A stretch of DNA of 51,229 nt from an uncultured Lachnospiraceae bacterium (GCA_902763335.1 CACWRR010000027.1:1-51229); one strand, 5' to 3'; positions 12,433 to 22,078 are shown, counted from the stretch's first letter. Notes: generated from the letters alone by a model not told the origin. Numbers and translations: made by a program.

Positions 12433-13622
12433 ATGGCTAAAGCTAAATTTGAAAGAAGTAAACCACATTGTAACATCGGTACAATTGGTCACGTTGATCA
12501 TGGTAAAACAACTTTAACAGCTGCTATCACAAAGACACTTTCTGAGAGAGTAGCAGGAAACGCAGCAGTTGATTTCGAAAACATCGATAAAGCTCCAGAG
12601 GAAAGAGAAAGAGGTATCACAATCTCTACAGCTCACGTTGAGTACGAGACAGAGAAGAGACATTACGCTCACGTTGACTGCCCGGGACATGCTGACTACG
12701 TTAAGAACATGATCACAGGTGCTGCACAGATGGATGGTGCTATCCTCGTTGTTGCTGCTACTGATGGTGTTATGGCTCAGACAAAAGAGCATATCCTTTT
12801 AAGCCGTCAGGTAGGTGTACCTTATATCGTTGTATTCATGAACAAATGTGATATGGTTGACGATCCAGAGCTTCTTGAATTAGTTGAGATGGATATCAGA
12901 GACTTATTAAATGAATATGAGTTCCCAGGTGATGATACACCAATCATCCAGGGTTCAGCTCTTAAAGCTCTTGAAGATCCTTCAAGCGAGTGGGGCGACA
13001 AGATTATGGAATTAATGGATGCTGTTGATTCTTACATCCCAGATCCACAGAGAGATACAGATAAGCCTTTCTTAATGCCAGTTGAGGACGTATTCACAAT
13101 CACAGGTCGTGGTACAGTTGCTACAGGTAGAGTAGAAAGAGGAACACTTCACCTTAACGATGAGGTTGAAATCCTTGGTGTTCATGAAGATGTTCGTAAG
13201 ACAGTTGTAACAGGTATCGAGATGTTCAGAAAGCTTCTTGATGAGGCTCAGGCTGGAGATAACATCGGAGCACTTCTTCGTGGTATCCAGAGAACAGATA
13301 TCGAAAGAGGACAGGTTATTGCTAAGCCAGGTACTGTAACATGCCATAAGAAATTTACAGCTCAGGTTTACGTATTAACAAAAGACGAAGGTGGACGTCA
13401 TACTCCATTCTTCAACAACTATCGTCCACAGTTCTACTTCAGAACAACGTAACAGGTGTTTGTGAGTTACCAGAAGGTACAGAGATGTGCATGCCTGGTG
13501 ATAACGTAGAGATGACAGTTGAGCTCATCCACCCAATCGCTATGGAGCAGGGACTTGGTTTCGCTATCCGTGAAGGTGGTAGAACAGTAGGATCTGGAAA
13601 GGTTGCTACAATCATCGAATAA
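12433..13622 (+). pseudogene. tuf: Elongation factor Tu, frameshifted by a 4-bp deletion near 13448
   Basis: EF-Tu delivers aminoacyl-tRNA to the ribosome. The frame from ATG 12433 (SD AAGGAGG) is normal through [17 protein letters not shown] and NKCD to residue 337 (FYFRTT), then hits TAA at 13450-13452. The missing end is in another frame at 13445-13622: [19 protein letters not shown], then [20 protein letters not shown] to TAA 13620-13622. Restoring four bases (expected ...AGA ACA ACT GAC GTA ACA...) gives a normal 397-residue EF-Tu. The lost bases lie between two AC dinucleotides. No slippery site supports programmed frameshifting. Either another tuf copy exists elsewhere or this is a sequence error. 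Confidence 0.93.
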
Positions 13623-13663
13623 TCTGTACGTTAATTACGAGAAGATTTTAGATAAGTATATGA

Positions 13664-13698
13664 AGTCCAGAGAGTGCGTGCACTCTTCTGGGCTTTTT
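13664..13698 (+). terminator. Rho-independent terminator after tuf
   Basis: AGTCCAGAGAGTGC (13664-13677) pairs with GCACTCTTCTGGGCT (13680-13694) with one mismatch, followed by TTTTTAT. Confidence 0.9.
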
Positions 13699-13732
13699 AT
13701 ATTTATAGTATTAATGCGGATTGGAGGTAAGT

Positions 13733-14281
13733 ATGAAAAAAATAGCTATATTTTTCCCAGGAATAGGTTACCATTGTGATAAACCATTGTTATATTATAG
13801 TAGAAAAATTGTGGTAGAAAATGGATATACTGAGTGTATGAATCTGGATTACAAATATGATGGAAAGGGGATACGCGGCGATGAACATAAAATGCAGGAA
13901 GCATTTGAATCACTGTATGCTCAGGCAGAGAAAATGCTTGTAAAAGTGAAATTAGATGAGTATGATGATGTTTTATTTGTATCAAAAAGCGTTGGTACAA
14001 TAATTTCTTCAGCGTATGCAGAAAAACAAAATATAAAATGCAGACAAATTTTATACACGCCATTAAAGCAGACATATCAGTTTAAGCATGAGGATGCCGT
14101 AGCGTTTATAGGAACAAGTGATCCCTGGAGTAATACTGAAGAAGTGGTAAGACTTAGCAGAGAGCAGAATGTAACAATACATGTATATAATGAAGCAAAT
14201 CATTCGCTTGAAACATCAGATATATTAGAAAGTATAAAGATATTAGAAAATGTAATGAAAAAAACAAAAGAATACATATAA
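13733..14281 (+). CDS. Small alpha/beta-hydrolase-fold protein
   Basis: A 182-residue cytosolic protein. A likely Ser-Asp-His triad is visible: Ser in SKSVGT (nucleophile elbow, about residue 88), Asp in GTSDPW and His in NEANHSLE. These positions fit small alpha/beta hydrolases; the substrate is unknown. ATG 13733 is chosen because GGAGG lies at 13723-13727; the upstream TTG at 13721 overlaps the SD. Monocistronic between two terminators. Confidence 0.75.
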   Translation: MKKIAIFFPGIGYHCDKPLLYYSRKIVVENGYTECMNLDYKYDGKGIRGDEHKMQEAFESLYAQAEKMLVKVKLDEYDDVLFVSKSVGTIISSAYAEKQNIKCRQILYTPLKQTYQFKHEDAVAFIGTSDPWSNTEEVVRLSREQNVTIHVYNEANHSLETSDILESIKILENVMKKTKEYI

Positions 14282-14286
14282 ATAAA

Positions 14287-14315
14287 AACCGATATGATAT
14301 AAATTCATATCGGTT
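14287..14315. terminator. Bidirectional terminator
   Basis: AACCGATATGA (14287-14297) and TCATATCGGTT (14305-14315) form a perfect stem between two convergent genes, with A-rich and T-rich flanks on the two sides. Confidence 0.8.
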
Positions 14316-14324
14316 ATCTTTTGT

Positions 14325-14660
14325 TTAGTTTTCACCATCTAAGATTTTAGCTATTATAGCGATATTTTTCTCGTATGTAGCTCTCATTTCTACAAGATGT
14401 TCTTTACCTGCATCTGTAATGTGGTAATACACACGTTTCATTTTCTTACCAACTGTCATAGAGTAGAATGTAACATCACCTTTATCTTTTAAACGATTAA
14501 GGATTGTATACATAGAGCCCTCAAGTAATGTAAGTTCGCCATTACTTCTTCTTTTAATTTCCTGAACGAGCTGATATCCATACATATCTTCTTCTGTAAG
14601 AAGTGTTAAAAGTATAACATCAACTGAAGCTCTTTTCAAGTTCGTTACCATTGTATTCAT
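14325..14660 (-). CDS. PadR-family transcriptional regulator
   Basis: A 111-residue winged-helix repressor of the small PadR type. The signature is visible: LTEEDMYGYQLVQEIKRRS, then LLEGSMYTILNRLKDKGDVT and the wing KRVYYHITDAGKEHL. Members usually repress a nearby transporter or stress gene and their own gene; no such target is adjacent, so autoregulation or a distant target is inferred. Its upstream region holds a promoter and a small inverted repeat. Confidence 0.92.
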   Translation of the reverse strand: MNTMVTNLKRASVDVILLTLLTEEDMYGYQLVQEIKRRSNGELTLLEGSMYTILNRLKDKGDVTFYSMTVGKKMKRVYYHITDAGKEHLVEMRATYEKNIAIIAKILDGEN

Positions 14661-14701
14661 ACCTTTTATACCTGACTCTTTCTTTAGATTTTATAAACGG
14701 C

Positions 14702-14755
14702 AACTAAATATAGTTACCTAAACGGTATGATATCACAGATATAAGTATAAATCAA
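14702..14755 (-). promoter_or_regulatory. padR promoter and candidate operator
   Basis: On the minus strand TTGATT (14750-14755) and TATCAT (14727-14732) are separated by 17 bp. Just downstream lies the inverted repeat AACTA-AATA-TAGTT (14702-14715), well placed for an autorepressing PadR dimer. The operator role is inferred. Confidence 0.45.
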
Positions 14756-14824
14756 TACATTTATTTAGAAAAATATGAATATAATAAAAAATATTAAAAA
14801 TGTCGATTCTTATATAATTTTTGT

Positions 14825-14853
14825 TTGATTTTACATATATGATGTATTATAAT
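14825..14853 (+). promoter_or_regulatory. purF-purB promoter
   Basis: TTGATT at 14825-14830, 17 bp, TATAAT at 14848-14853. I looked for a purine riboswitch in the 60-bp leader and see none. Confidence 0.75.
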
Positions 14854-14913
14854 CACAAAGTAATATAAGGTCGGCATGTCCGGATTAGTCTAGTTAGTCA
14901 AAGGAGTTAGAAC

Positions 14914-16356
14914 ATGGGTTCAGTTCATATTCAGGAAGAGTTAGAGGACAGTCTGCATGAAGAATGCGGAGTTTTTGGAATATATGATTTTGATGGTAAT
15001 GATATAGCATCAACCATATATTACGGTTTGTTTGCACTTCAGCACAGAGGACAGGAAAGCTGCGGTATAGCTGTCAGTGATACAAACGGACCAAAGGGAC
15101 AGGTATCGGTTCATAAGGGTATGGGACTTGTAAATGAAGTATTTACACAGGAGGAGCTTCAGAAGTTAAAGGGTAACATCGGTGTTGGACACACAAGATA
15201 CTCTACAGCCGGAAGCAGTACAAGAGAAAATGCACAGCCGTTGGTACTTAACTATGTTAAGGGTACATTAGGACTTGCACACAATGGGAATTTGATAAAT
15301 GCACTTGAGCTTAGAAAGGAACTTGAGTACACGGGAGCTATTTTTCAGACAACCATTGATTCTGAGGTTATAGCATACCACATTGCCAGAGAGAGGATAA
15401 AGACATCTACTGTAGAAGCTGCTGTTAAAAATGCAATGAAGAAGATAAAAGGTGCTTATTCGCTTATTGTAATGAGTCCGAGAAAGCTTATCGGAGCAAG
15501 GGATCCGTTTGGATTTAAACCACTCTGTATAGGAAAGAGAGATAATGCATATATACTGGCATCAGAGACCTGTGCACTTGATACTATCGGAGCAGAATTT
15601 GTAAGAGATGTGCTTCCGGGCGAAATAGTTACCATAAATGAAGACGGAATACAGTCAGATACCAGTCTGTGCCTGCCAAAGGAGAAGGAAGCAAGATGTA
15701 TATTTGAATATATATATTTCTCAAGACCGGACAGTATAATAGATGGAGTATCAGTGTATCATTCAAGAATAATGGCAGGAAGATATCTTGCAAAAGATCA
15801 TCCTGTAGAAGCTGACGTAGTAGTCGGAGTACCTGAATCAGGAAATGCGGCAGCACTTGGATATTCACTGGAGTCAGGCATACCATATGGTACGGCGTTT
15901 GTAAAGAATGGTTATGTAGGAAGAACATTTATAAAACCAAAGCAGAGTAACAGAGAGTCAAGTGTTCGTGTTAAACTTAATGTTTTAAAGGAAGCAGTTG
16001 CAGGAAAAAGAGTAATAATGATTGATGATTCTATAGTGAGAGGAACTACCAGTGACAGAATTGTCGGAATGTTGAAAGAGGCAGGCGCGACAGAAGTACA
16101 TGTGAGGATAAGTTCGCCACCGTTTATCAGTGAGTGCTATTTTGGAACTGACATTCCATCAAAAGAACAGCTTATCGCACATAACAGAACTGTAGAAGAC
16201 ATTAGAAAGATTATAGGAGCAGACTCACTCGGCTATCTTGAAATAAACAGACTATCCGAGATGGTAAACGGACTTCCGATATGTACGGGATGCTTTAACG
16301 GAAAATATCCGTTAGAGCCACCGAAAGAGGATATCAGAGGTTCATACGAAAAATAA
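14914..16356 (+). CDS. purF: Amidophosphoribosyltransferase
   Basis: First committed step of purine synthesis: PRPP plus glutamine to 5-phosphoribosylamine. It has 480 residues. A short propeptide ends before the catalytic Cys of CGVFGIYD (residue 19), as in the processed Bacillus type. The glutaminase domain has GLFALQHRGQES and GHTRYST; the PRPP loop is VIMIDDSIVRGTT. The cluster cysteines of the [4Fe-4S] enzymes are visible (ARCIFEY, SECYFG, CTGC near the end). SD AAAGGAG before ATG 14914. Forms an operon with purB 23 bp downstream. Confidence 0.97.
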   Translation: MGSVHIQEELEDSLHEECGVFGIYDFDGNDIASTIYYGLFALQHRGQESCGIAVSDTNGPKGQVSVHKGMGLVNEVFTQEELQKLKGNIGVGHTRYSTAGSSTRENAQPLVLNYVKGTLGLAHNGNLINALELRKELEYTGAIFQTTIDSEVIAYHIARERIKTSTVEAAVKNAMKKIKGAYSLIVMSPRKLIGARDPFGFKPLCIGKRDNAYILASETCALDTIGAEFVRDVLPGEIVTINEDGIQSDTSLCLPKEKEARCIFEYIYFSRPDSIIDGVSVYHSRIMAGRYLAKDHPVEADVVVGVPESGNAAALGYSLESGIPYGTAFVKNGYVGRTFIKPKQSNRESSVRVKLNVLKEAVAGKRVIMIDDSIVRGTTSDRIVGMLKEAGATEVHVRISSPPFISECYFGTDIPSKEQLIAHNRTVEDIRKIIGADSLGYLEINRLSEMVNGLPICTGCFNGKYPLEPPKEDIRGSYEK

Positions 16357-16379
16357 ATTAAGAAAGGCATGGTAAAAAC

Positions 16380-17810
16380 ATGAGAGACAGATATCAAAGC
16401 CCATTATCAGAGAGATATGCAAGTAAGGAGATGCAGTATATTTTTTCTCCTGACAAGAAATTCAAAACATGGAGAAAACTCTGGATTGCACTTGCAGAGA
16501 CAGAGAAAGAGTTAGGACTTAATATCACAGATGAACAGATAGAGGAATTAAAGGCACATGCAGATGATATTAATTATGATGTTGCAAAAGAGAGAGAAGC
16601 ACTGGTAAGACATGACGTAATGTCACATGTATACGCATACGGTGTTCAGTGTCCTAAGGCAAAAGGTATTATCCATCTTGGAGCAACTTCATGTTATGTG
16701 GGTGATAATACTGATATTATCATTATGACAGAGGGATTAAAGCTTGTAAGAAAGAAACTTATAAATGTTATAAATGAGCTTGCAAAATTTGCAAATGAAT
16801 ATAAGGCACAGCCTACACTTGCTTTCACACATTTTCAGCCGGCACAGCCTACTACAGTAGGAAAGAGAGCTACACTATGGATGCAGGAACTCTTAATTGA
16901 CCTTGAAGATATTGATTATGTTATCGATACAATGAAACTTCTGGGTTCAAAGGGAACTACAGGTACACAGGCAAGCTTCCTTGAATTATTTGAGGGAGAT
17001 CATGAAAAAGCACGTAAAGTAGATAAAATGATAGCTGAAAAGATGGGATTTAAAGCATGCCAGCCTGTATCAGGTCAGACTTACTCAAGAAAAGTGGACA
17101 CAAGGGTATTAAATGTCCTTGCAGGAATTGCAGCAAGTGCTCATAAGTTCTCAAATGATATCAGATTATTACAGCACTTAAAAGAAGTTGAGGAGCCGTT
17201 TGAGAAGAACCAGATAGGTTCATCAGCTATGGCATATAAGAGAAATCCGATGAGAAGTGAGAGAATCGCATCCCTTGCAAATTATGTTATGGTTGATGCA
17301 TTAAATCCGGCAATTACATCGGCTACACAGTGGTTCGAGAGAACACTTGATGATTCTGCAAACAAGAGAATAAGTGTTCCGGAGGCATTTCTTGCAATAG
17401 ACGGTATACTTGATCTGTATCTCAACGTTGTAGATGGACTTGTGGTATATCCTAAGGTTATCGAAAAACATATGATGGCAGAACTTCCGTTCATGGCTAC
17501 AGAAAATATTATGATGGATGCCGTAAAGGCAGGTGGAGACAGACAGGAACTTCATGAGAAGATTCGTCAGCTCTCCATGGAAGCAGGAAAGAACGTTAAG
17601 CAGGAAGGAAAAGATAATAATCTTCTTGAACTTATAGCAGCAGATCCTGCATTTAACATGACAATAGACGAGCTTAAGAAATCAATGGATCCGATAAAAT
17701 ATGTCGGACGTTCAAAGGAACAGGTTGAGGAATTCTTAAGTGAAGTTGTAAATCCTATACTTGAGGATAACAAAGATATTCTTGGAATGACAGCTCAGAT
17801 AAATGTTTAA
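16380..17810 (+). CDS. purB: Adenylosuccinate lyase
   Basis: Cleaves SAICAR and adenylosuccinate to release fumarate, serving both the IMP and AMP branches. It has 476 residues. The fumarase/lyase signature GSSAMAYKRNPMRSE, the catalytic-His segment FTHFQPAQPTTVGKR and LGATSCYVGDN are all present. It follows purF closely and is closed by a hairpin that overlaps the purA promoter. Confidence 0.97.
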   Translation: MRDRYQSPLSERYASKEMQYIFSPDKKFKTWRKLWIALAETEKELGLNITDEQIEELKAHADDINYDVAKEREALVRHDVMSHVYAYGVQCPKAKGIIHLGATSCYVGDNTDIIIMTEGLKLVRKKLINVINELAKFANEYKAQPTLAFTHFQPAQPTTVGKRATLWMQELLIDLEDIDYVIDTMKLLGSKGTTGTQASFLELFEGDHEKARKVDKMIAEKMGFKACQPVSGQTYSRKVDTRVLNVLAGIAASAHKFSNDIRLLQHLKEVEEPFEKNQIGSSAMAYKRNPMRSERIASLANYVMVDALNPAITSATQWFERTLDDSANKRISVPEAFLAIDGILDLYLNVVDGLVVYPKVIEKHMMAELPFMATENIMMDAVKAGGDRQELHEKIRQLSMEAGKNVKQEGKDNNLLELIAADPAFNMTIDELKKSMDPIKYVGRSKEQVEEFLSEVVNPILEDNKDILGMTAQINV

Positions 17811-17828
17811 AAAATGAGTATTATTAAT

Positions 17829-17857
17829 TTTACTTATTAGAAAAAATGTGATATACT
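17829..17857 (+). promoter_or_regulatory. purA promoter (extended -10)
   Basis: TGATATACT at 17849-17857 is an extended -10 (TG-n-TATACT); TTTACT at 17829-17834 is a weak -35 at 17 bp. The 13-mer ATGTGATATACTA recurs exactly at the promoter near 40799. The -10 lies in the left arm of the terminator stem, so transcripts starting here lack that arm. Confidence 0.55.
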
Positions 17858-17897
17858 ACTATGCGGTGATTATGTGTATAGAGTATATCACATTTTT
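17842..17897 (+). terminator. Terminator after purB
   Basis: AAAAATGTGATATACT (17842-17857) and AGTATATCACATTTTT (17882-17897) form a perfect 16-bp stem, with a 24-base loop and a T-rich right arm. Confidence 0.75.
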
Positions 17898-17937
17898 ATG
17901 TTAAAAAGAAAAACCGTAATGAAAGGATAGGTAATCT

Positions 17938-19212
17938 ATGGTTAAAGCGATCGTTGGAGCATGCTGGGGAGACGAGGGAAAAGGTAAGATAACAGATATG
18001 TTGGGAGAATCATCTGATATTATTGTAAGATTTCAGGGTGGTTCAAATGCCGGACATACTATTATAAATGAATATGGTAAATTTGCATTACATCTGCTCC
18101 CATCAGGAGTATTTTACAATCATACTACGTCTATTATAGGAAACGGAGTGGCACTTAACATTCCATATCTTGTAAAGGAAATAAATGATATTGTAAGCAA
18201 GGGAGTACCAAAACCAAAGATTTTAGTATCTAACAGAGCACAGATACTTATGCCATATCATATATTATTTGACCAGTATGAAGAGGAAAGACTTGGTAAG
18301 AAGTCTTTTGGTTCTACTAAGTCAGGTATAGCTCCTTTCTATTCAGATAAATATGCAAAGATAGGATTCCAGGTGTCAGAGCTTTTTGATGATGCCGTAT
18401 TGGAGGAAAAAGTTGAGAGAATATGTGAGATGAAGAATGTAATGCTTGAGCATATGTACCATAAGCCAAAGCTTGATCCTAAGGAACTTTTAGCTACACT
18501 TCATGAGTACAGAGATATGGTTGAGCCGTATGCATGCGATACATCTGCATTTTTACATGACGCCATAAAAGCAGGCAAAAACATTTTACTTGAGGGCCAG
18601 TTAGGTTCACTTAAAGATCCTGATTTTGGAATTTACCCAATGGTAACATCTTCATCTACACTTGCAGCATACGGTGCAATAGGTGCAGGTATTCCGCCGT
18701 ATGAGATTAAGGAAATCATCACAGTTGTTAAAGCATATTCAAGTGCCGTAGGTGCCGGAGAATTTGTAAGTGAAATATTCGGCGACGAGGCAGATGAACT
18801 TAGAAGACGTGGTGGAGACGGTGGCGAGTTTGGTGCTACTACAGGTCGTCCGAGAAGAATGGGATGGTTCGACTGCGTAGCTTCAAGATATGGATGCAAG
18901 ATTCAGGGAGCAACACAGGTTGCACTTACAGTTCTTGATGTTCTTGGATATCTTGATGAGATACCGGTATGTGTAGGATATGAAATTGATGGTAAAGTAA
19001 GAAAAGATTTCCCTACAACAGTAGAGCTTGCAAAGGCAAAACCTGTTTATGAAGTACTTCCGGGCTGGAAAACAGAAATCAGAGGAATCAAGAAATATGA
19101 AGATCTTCCTGAAAACTGTAGAAAATACATTGAATTTATAGAGAAAGAGCTTGAAGTTCCGGTTAAAATGGTATCAAACGGACCTGAAAGACATGAGATT
19201 ATATACAGATAA
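17938..19212 (+). CDS. purA: Adenylosuccinate synthase
   Basis: Couples IMP and aspartate using GTP, the first step from IMP to AMP. It has 424 residues. The GTP loop [11 protein letters not shown] and the first catalytic His segment GSNAGHTI are present, as are the IMP-binding stretch [18 protein letters not shown] and the late motif [12 protein letters not shown]. Start ATG 17938 with SD GAAAGGATAGG. It has its own promoter although purB is just upstream, so conversion of IMP to AMP can be set separately. Overlaps deoC by one base (TAATG). Confidence 0.97.
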   Translation: MVKAIVGACWGDEGKGKITDMLGESSDIIVRFQGGSNAGHTIINEYGKFALHLLPSGVFYNHTTSIIGNGVALNIPYLVKEINDIVSKGVPKPKILVSNRAQILMPYHILFDQYEEERLGKKSFGSTKSGIAPFYSDKYAKIGFQVSELFDDAVLEEKVERICEMKNVMLEHMYHKPKLDPKELLATLHEYRDMVEPYACDTSAFLHDAIKAGKNILLEGQLGSLKDPDFGIYPMVTSSSTLAAYGAIGAGIPPYEIKEIITVVKAYSSAVGAGEFVSEIFGDEADELRRRGGDGGEFGATTGRPRRMGWFDCVASRYGCKIQGATQVALTVLDVLGYLDEIPVCVGYEIDGKVRKDFPTTVELAKAKPVYEVLPGWKTEIRGIKKYEDLPENCRKYIEFIEKELEVPVKMVSNGPERHEIIYR

Positions 19213-19709
19213 TGAAGTTTAATAAGTATTTCGACCACACAATATTAAAAGCTGATGCCACGGCAGAACAGGTTGAAAAGGTATGCAGGGAGGCAATAGA
19301 GTATGATTTTGCCTCCGTATGTGTAAATCAGTACAGGACAAAGATGGTAGCGGATATTTTAAGGGACACGGACGTTAAAGTGTGTACTGTAGTCGGATTT
19401 CCTCTTGGTGCTGTATCGACTGCCGTGAAGAAATACGAAGCAGAATGCGCGATAAGTGATGAAGAGAAGAGACAGGCATGTGTGCTTGCAGAAAAAGCGG
19501 GAGCCGATTTTGTAAAGACATCTACCGGATTTAGCACAGGTGGAGCAAAAACAGAAGACGTTGCCCTTATGCGGGATACTGTAGGTGACAGACTTGGGGT
19601 AAAGGCATCAGGGGGTATTCATACATATGATGAAGCGATGTCCATGATAAATGCCGGAGCTGACAGACTTGGCACCAGTGCAACATTGGATATTTTGAAC
19701 AAAATGTAA
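19212..19709 (+). CDS. deoC: Deoxyribose-phosphate aldolase with a large internal in-frame deletion (probably inactive)
   Basis: DeoC splits 2-deoxyribose-5-phosphate into acetaldehyde and glyceraldehyde-3-phosphate. The family has about 215-220 residues; this frame has 165. Both ends are normal ([39 protein letters not shown] with the Schiff-base Lys; [13 protein letters not shown]). At about residue 81, KKYEAECAI runs straight into SDEEKRQAC, so about 55 residues are missing. The lost part includes the EIDMVIN strand with the catalytic Asp and the VKVIIE strand of the barrel. A working barrel is unlikely. The start overlaps the purA stop, suggesting translational coupling. Confidence 0.85.
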   Translation: MKFNKYFDHTILKADATAEQVEKVCREAIEYDFASVCVNQYRTKMVADILRDTDVKVCTVVGFPLGAVSTAVKKYEAECAISDEEKRQACVLAEKAGADFVKTSTGFSTGGAKTEDVALMRDTVGDRLGVKASGGIHTYDEAMSMINAGADRLGTSATLDILNKM

Positions 19710-19836
19710 ACGTATTTATAATTGTTTTATATTTACTTTACCAATTAAACACCAGATATTCACAATCTTATTGTAAAGTTAAGTACATAAGAAAGGATTA
19801 GGCAGAATGCCTGTTGAATTGAATGGAGGTTTTTAT

Positions 19837-20418
19837 ATGGTAGAAATGTTTAAAAAGTTTATTAACGTGATTACTAATGCACAGTACATTTTGATAAAAG
19901 AAAAATTAAATACATACATGAAAAAAGAGGTTGAATACATCAGAAGACTTGATTTCTCGGTGGAGAGTTCAGACAGATATTACATTATGATGTACAAATG
20001 TATGAAAGATGTTCTGGTATTGGTAAAAGAAAGAGAGATAAACGGCTGCGTCGTCAGAAAGCAGACAGTTATAACTGCAGAGGAGTTCAGTGCAATTATA
20101 CATAACGATTACACCCTGGTTAAGGAATCAGAAAACGATGTCTTAAGGGAAATGGCCTGGGGCATGGAAATTGACGGAATCAGAGTGTTAGGAATCAGAG
20201 AGTATGTAGAAGAGAGCTATCGGAGTGAAGATACTGAAGAGATATACAGCTTCATAAGATCAGAGATAAAATATACAGATATTCCTGATAACTTCTTAAA
20301 GGAAAAACTTTCATATCCGGATGTAGAATCTGAGGATATGAATAGAACAGACAGAAATATAGAGTTTGAGTATCTTAAGAGAGTAAATGTACCTTTTGCG
20401 ATACAGCAGACATGTTAA
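19837..20418 (+). CDS. Hypothetical protein, 193 aa
   Basis: I do not recognise a family. The protein is charged (many Glu, Lys, Arg), with no signal peptide or membrane segment, so probably cytosolic. ATG 19837 is chosen because GGAGG (19825-19829) is 7 bases away; an in-frame ATG at 19807 would encode that SD as coding sequence. No strong promoter is visible in the 98-bp gap after deoC. It is followed by a repeat element and a terminator. Confidence 0.7.
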   Translation: MVEMFKKFINVITNAQYILIKEKLNTYMKKEVEYIRRLDFSVESSDRYYIMMYKCMKDVLVLVKEREINGCVVRKQTVITAEEFSAIIHNDYTLVKESENDVLREMAWGMEIDGIRVLGIREYVEESYRSEDTEEIYSFIRSEIKYTDIPDNFLKEKLSYPDVESEDMNRTDRNIEFEYLKRVNVPFAIQQTC

Positions 20419-20431
20419 TTTAGATAATTAA

Positions 20432-20478
20432 GATTCAGGTGTCAAAAGCCCCTACGGGGACTAGCCAACACCTGAATC
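20432..20478 (+). repeat. Palindromic element, copy B (47-bp deletion derivative)
   Basis: It starts GATTCAGGTGTCAAAAG like copy A, keeps the CCCC-TAC-GGGG hairpin and ACTAGCCA, then jumps at ACAC to the right end ACACCTGAATC. Copy A has ACAC at both corresponding positions, so the loss is explained by deletion at that microhomology. No convincing target duplication remains. Confidence 0.85.
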
Positions 20479-20488
20479 TGATTAAATG

Positions 20489-20541
20489 AAAATATCCATT
20501 TTGGAGAGGCTGATAACCTGTTCCAAAATGGATATTTTTTT
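20489..20541. terminator. Bidirectional terminator
   Basis: AAAATATCCATTTTGGA (20489-20505) pairs with TCCAAAATGGATATTTT (20522-20538), with T-runs at both ends, between convergent genes. Confidence 0.9.
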
Positions 20542-20554
20542 GCTGTTAAGCTGT

Positions 20555-20764
20555 TTATTTATTAAGATTTTTCAGATATTTGGTAATCATAATAACCAAC
20601 CACAAAAATATGGGAATAATGATAGTACTGTATATGGCGGCAGAGAACCATCTTGAAGCTAACGGACTGTGCATAAATGAAAGCACAAAGGCAGCCACAT
20701 ACAATCCTACAAGTAATATTATACCGATAATGGCCAGTATCTGTTTAAATTTCTTCATATACAT
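20555..20764 (-). CDS. Small two-helix membrane protein, 69 aa
   Basis: Two hydrophobic segments (about residues 8-30 and 38-62) flanked by Lys-rich ends indicate a small integral membrane protein; no family is recognised. It begins 8 bases after the CoA-transferase stop, so it is the last gene of that transcript. The SD is weak (AAGAGATAA) and lies in the end of the upstream gene; a second in-frame ATG lies two codons in. Confidence 0.6.
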   Translation of the reverse strand: MYMKKFKQILAIIGIILLVGLYVAAFVLSFMHSPLASRWFSAAIYSTIIIPIFLWLVIMITKYLKNLNK

Positions 20765-20772
20765 AAGCAGAA

Positions 20773-22078
20773 TTATCTCTTGTTGCTGCGTTTCCAGATA
20801 TGCATCTGCTCAGCATTTTTGATAAGCTCATCTCTGAAATCAGGATGTGCTACAGAGATAATAGATTCGCATTTCTGCCATGTAGACAATCCCTTAAGAT
20901 TAACTTTACCATATTCAGTAACAAGGTAGTGAATATTTGCACGAGTGTCAGTTACGATAGAACCCGGATCAAGTGTAGGAAGAATACGTGATTTAAGTTC
21001 TCCTGTCTTTGTTGTAAATGTTGAAGAGCAGCAGATAAAGCTCTTTCCGCCTTTAGAAAGATAAGCTCCAAGTACGAAATCAAGCTGTCCGCCTGCACCA
21101 CTGATATTTTTGATTCCGGCAGATTCAGCATTTACCTGTCCGAATAAATCAAGGTTTACAGCATTGTTGATAGACATAAAGTTATCGAGAGCTGAAATGC
21201 TTCTTATATCATTTGTGTAATCAACCGGAGCACTCATACATTCAGGGTTGTTATCAAGATAATCATATAATTTCTTTGTACCTGCAGCAAATGCGTATGT
21301 CTGGCGGCCTTTATCTATGTTTTTCTTTGAACCGTTTATTTTGCCTGCTCTTGCAATATCGACGAACGCATCAACATACATTTCTGTATGAACACCAAGG
21401 TCCTTTAAGTCTGATTTTGCTATAAGGGAACCTACAGCATTTGGCATACCACCGATACCGAGCTGGAGACATGCACCGTCAGGAATTTCCTCAACAATAA
21501 GTTTTGCAACGGCTTCGTCAACTTCAGTAGCAGCACCGCCGCCACCCATTTCTGCCATGGCAGGATTTTCACCTTCAACTATCATGTCTACCTTTGAAAT
21601 GTGGATGCCTTCCTCAAAACCACCAAGACATCTAGGCATATTTTCATTAACTTCAACAATGATTGTTTTTGCACGCTCACATGCAGCGGCAAGATGGGAA
21701 GCACTAGGTCCGAAGTTGAAGTATCCGTGTTCATCCATCGGTGCAACCTGGAATACGGCAACATCAGGCGGAGTGAGAGAGTCACGGTAGTATCTTGGAA
21801 GCTCAGAGTATCTGATAGGTGAGTAAAAAGAAAATCCCTGTGCTACGGCTTTACGCTCGATACCACCCATATGCCATGAGTTCCATGTAAGGTGATCGGC
21901 AGGATTGTCAATTTTAAATATTTCAGGTACCCACATAAGGATACCACCGCGGAAATTAACATCCGTAAGTTCATTCATTCTTTTGGCAATTGCCTTATCT
22001 ACAGTGACAGGAGTTGTTGCAGCCCATCCGTAATCAACCCAGTCCAAGTTTTTTTGTGTAAAGTTCTTTGTAATCCAT
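20773..22078 (-). pseudogene. but: Butyryl-CoA:acetate CoA-transferase, frameshifted near its start
   Basis: The enzyme moves CoA from butyryl-CoA to acetate, giving butyrate, the last step in many Lachnospiraceae. Most of the protein is excellent: [53 protein letters not shown] with the catalytic Glu, [20 protein letters not shown] and the end MHIWKRSN. The true start is ATG at 22076-22078 with GGAGG six bases away, coding [11 protein letters not shown], typical of the family. It then goes out of frame to a TGA after 14 codons. About 38 bp (VxxxEAVxxIKSG) are missing at about 22043-22047. A 444-codon frame from 22107 avoids the shift, but its first residues are not But-like and it has no SD. 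Confidence 0.88.

Noticed and set aside
13430-13460. Programmed frameshift to make full EF-Tu
   Set aside because: No slippery heptamer or stimulatory structure is visible, and a -1 shift would still lose a conserved residue (TTDV would become TNV). A plain 4-bp deletion explains it better.
14854-14913. Purine riboswitch before purF
   Set aside because: The leader is only about 60 bases and lacks the paired loops and conserved core of the purine aptamer. The leader of the permease at 42743-42775 is also too short.
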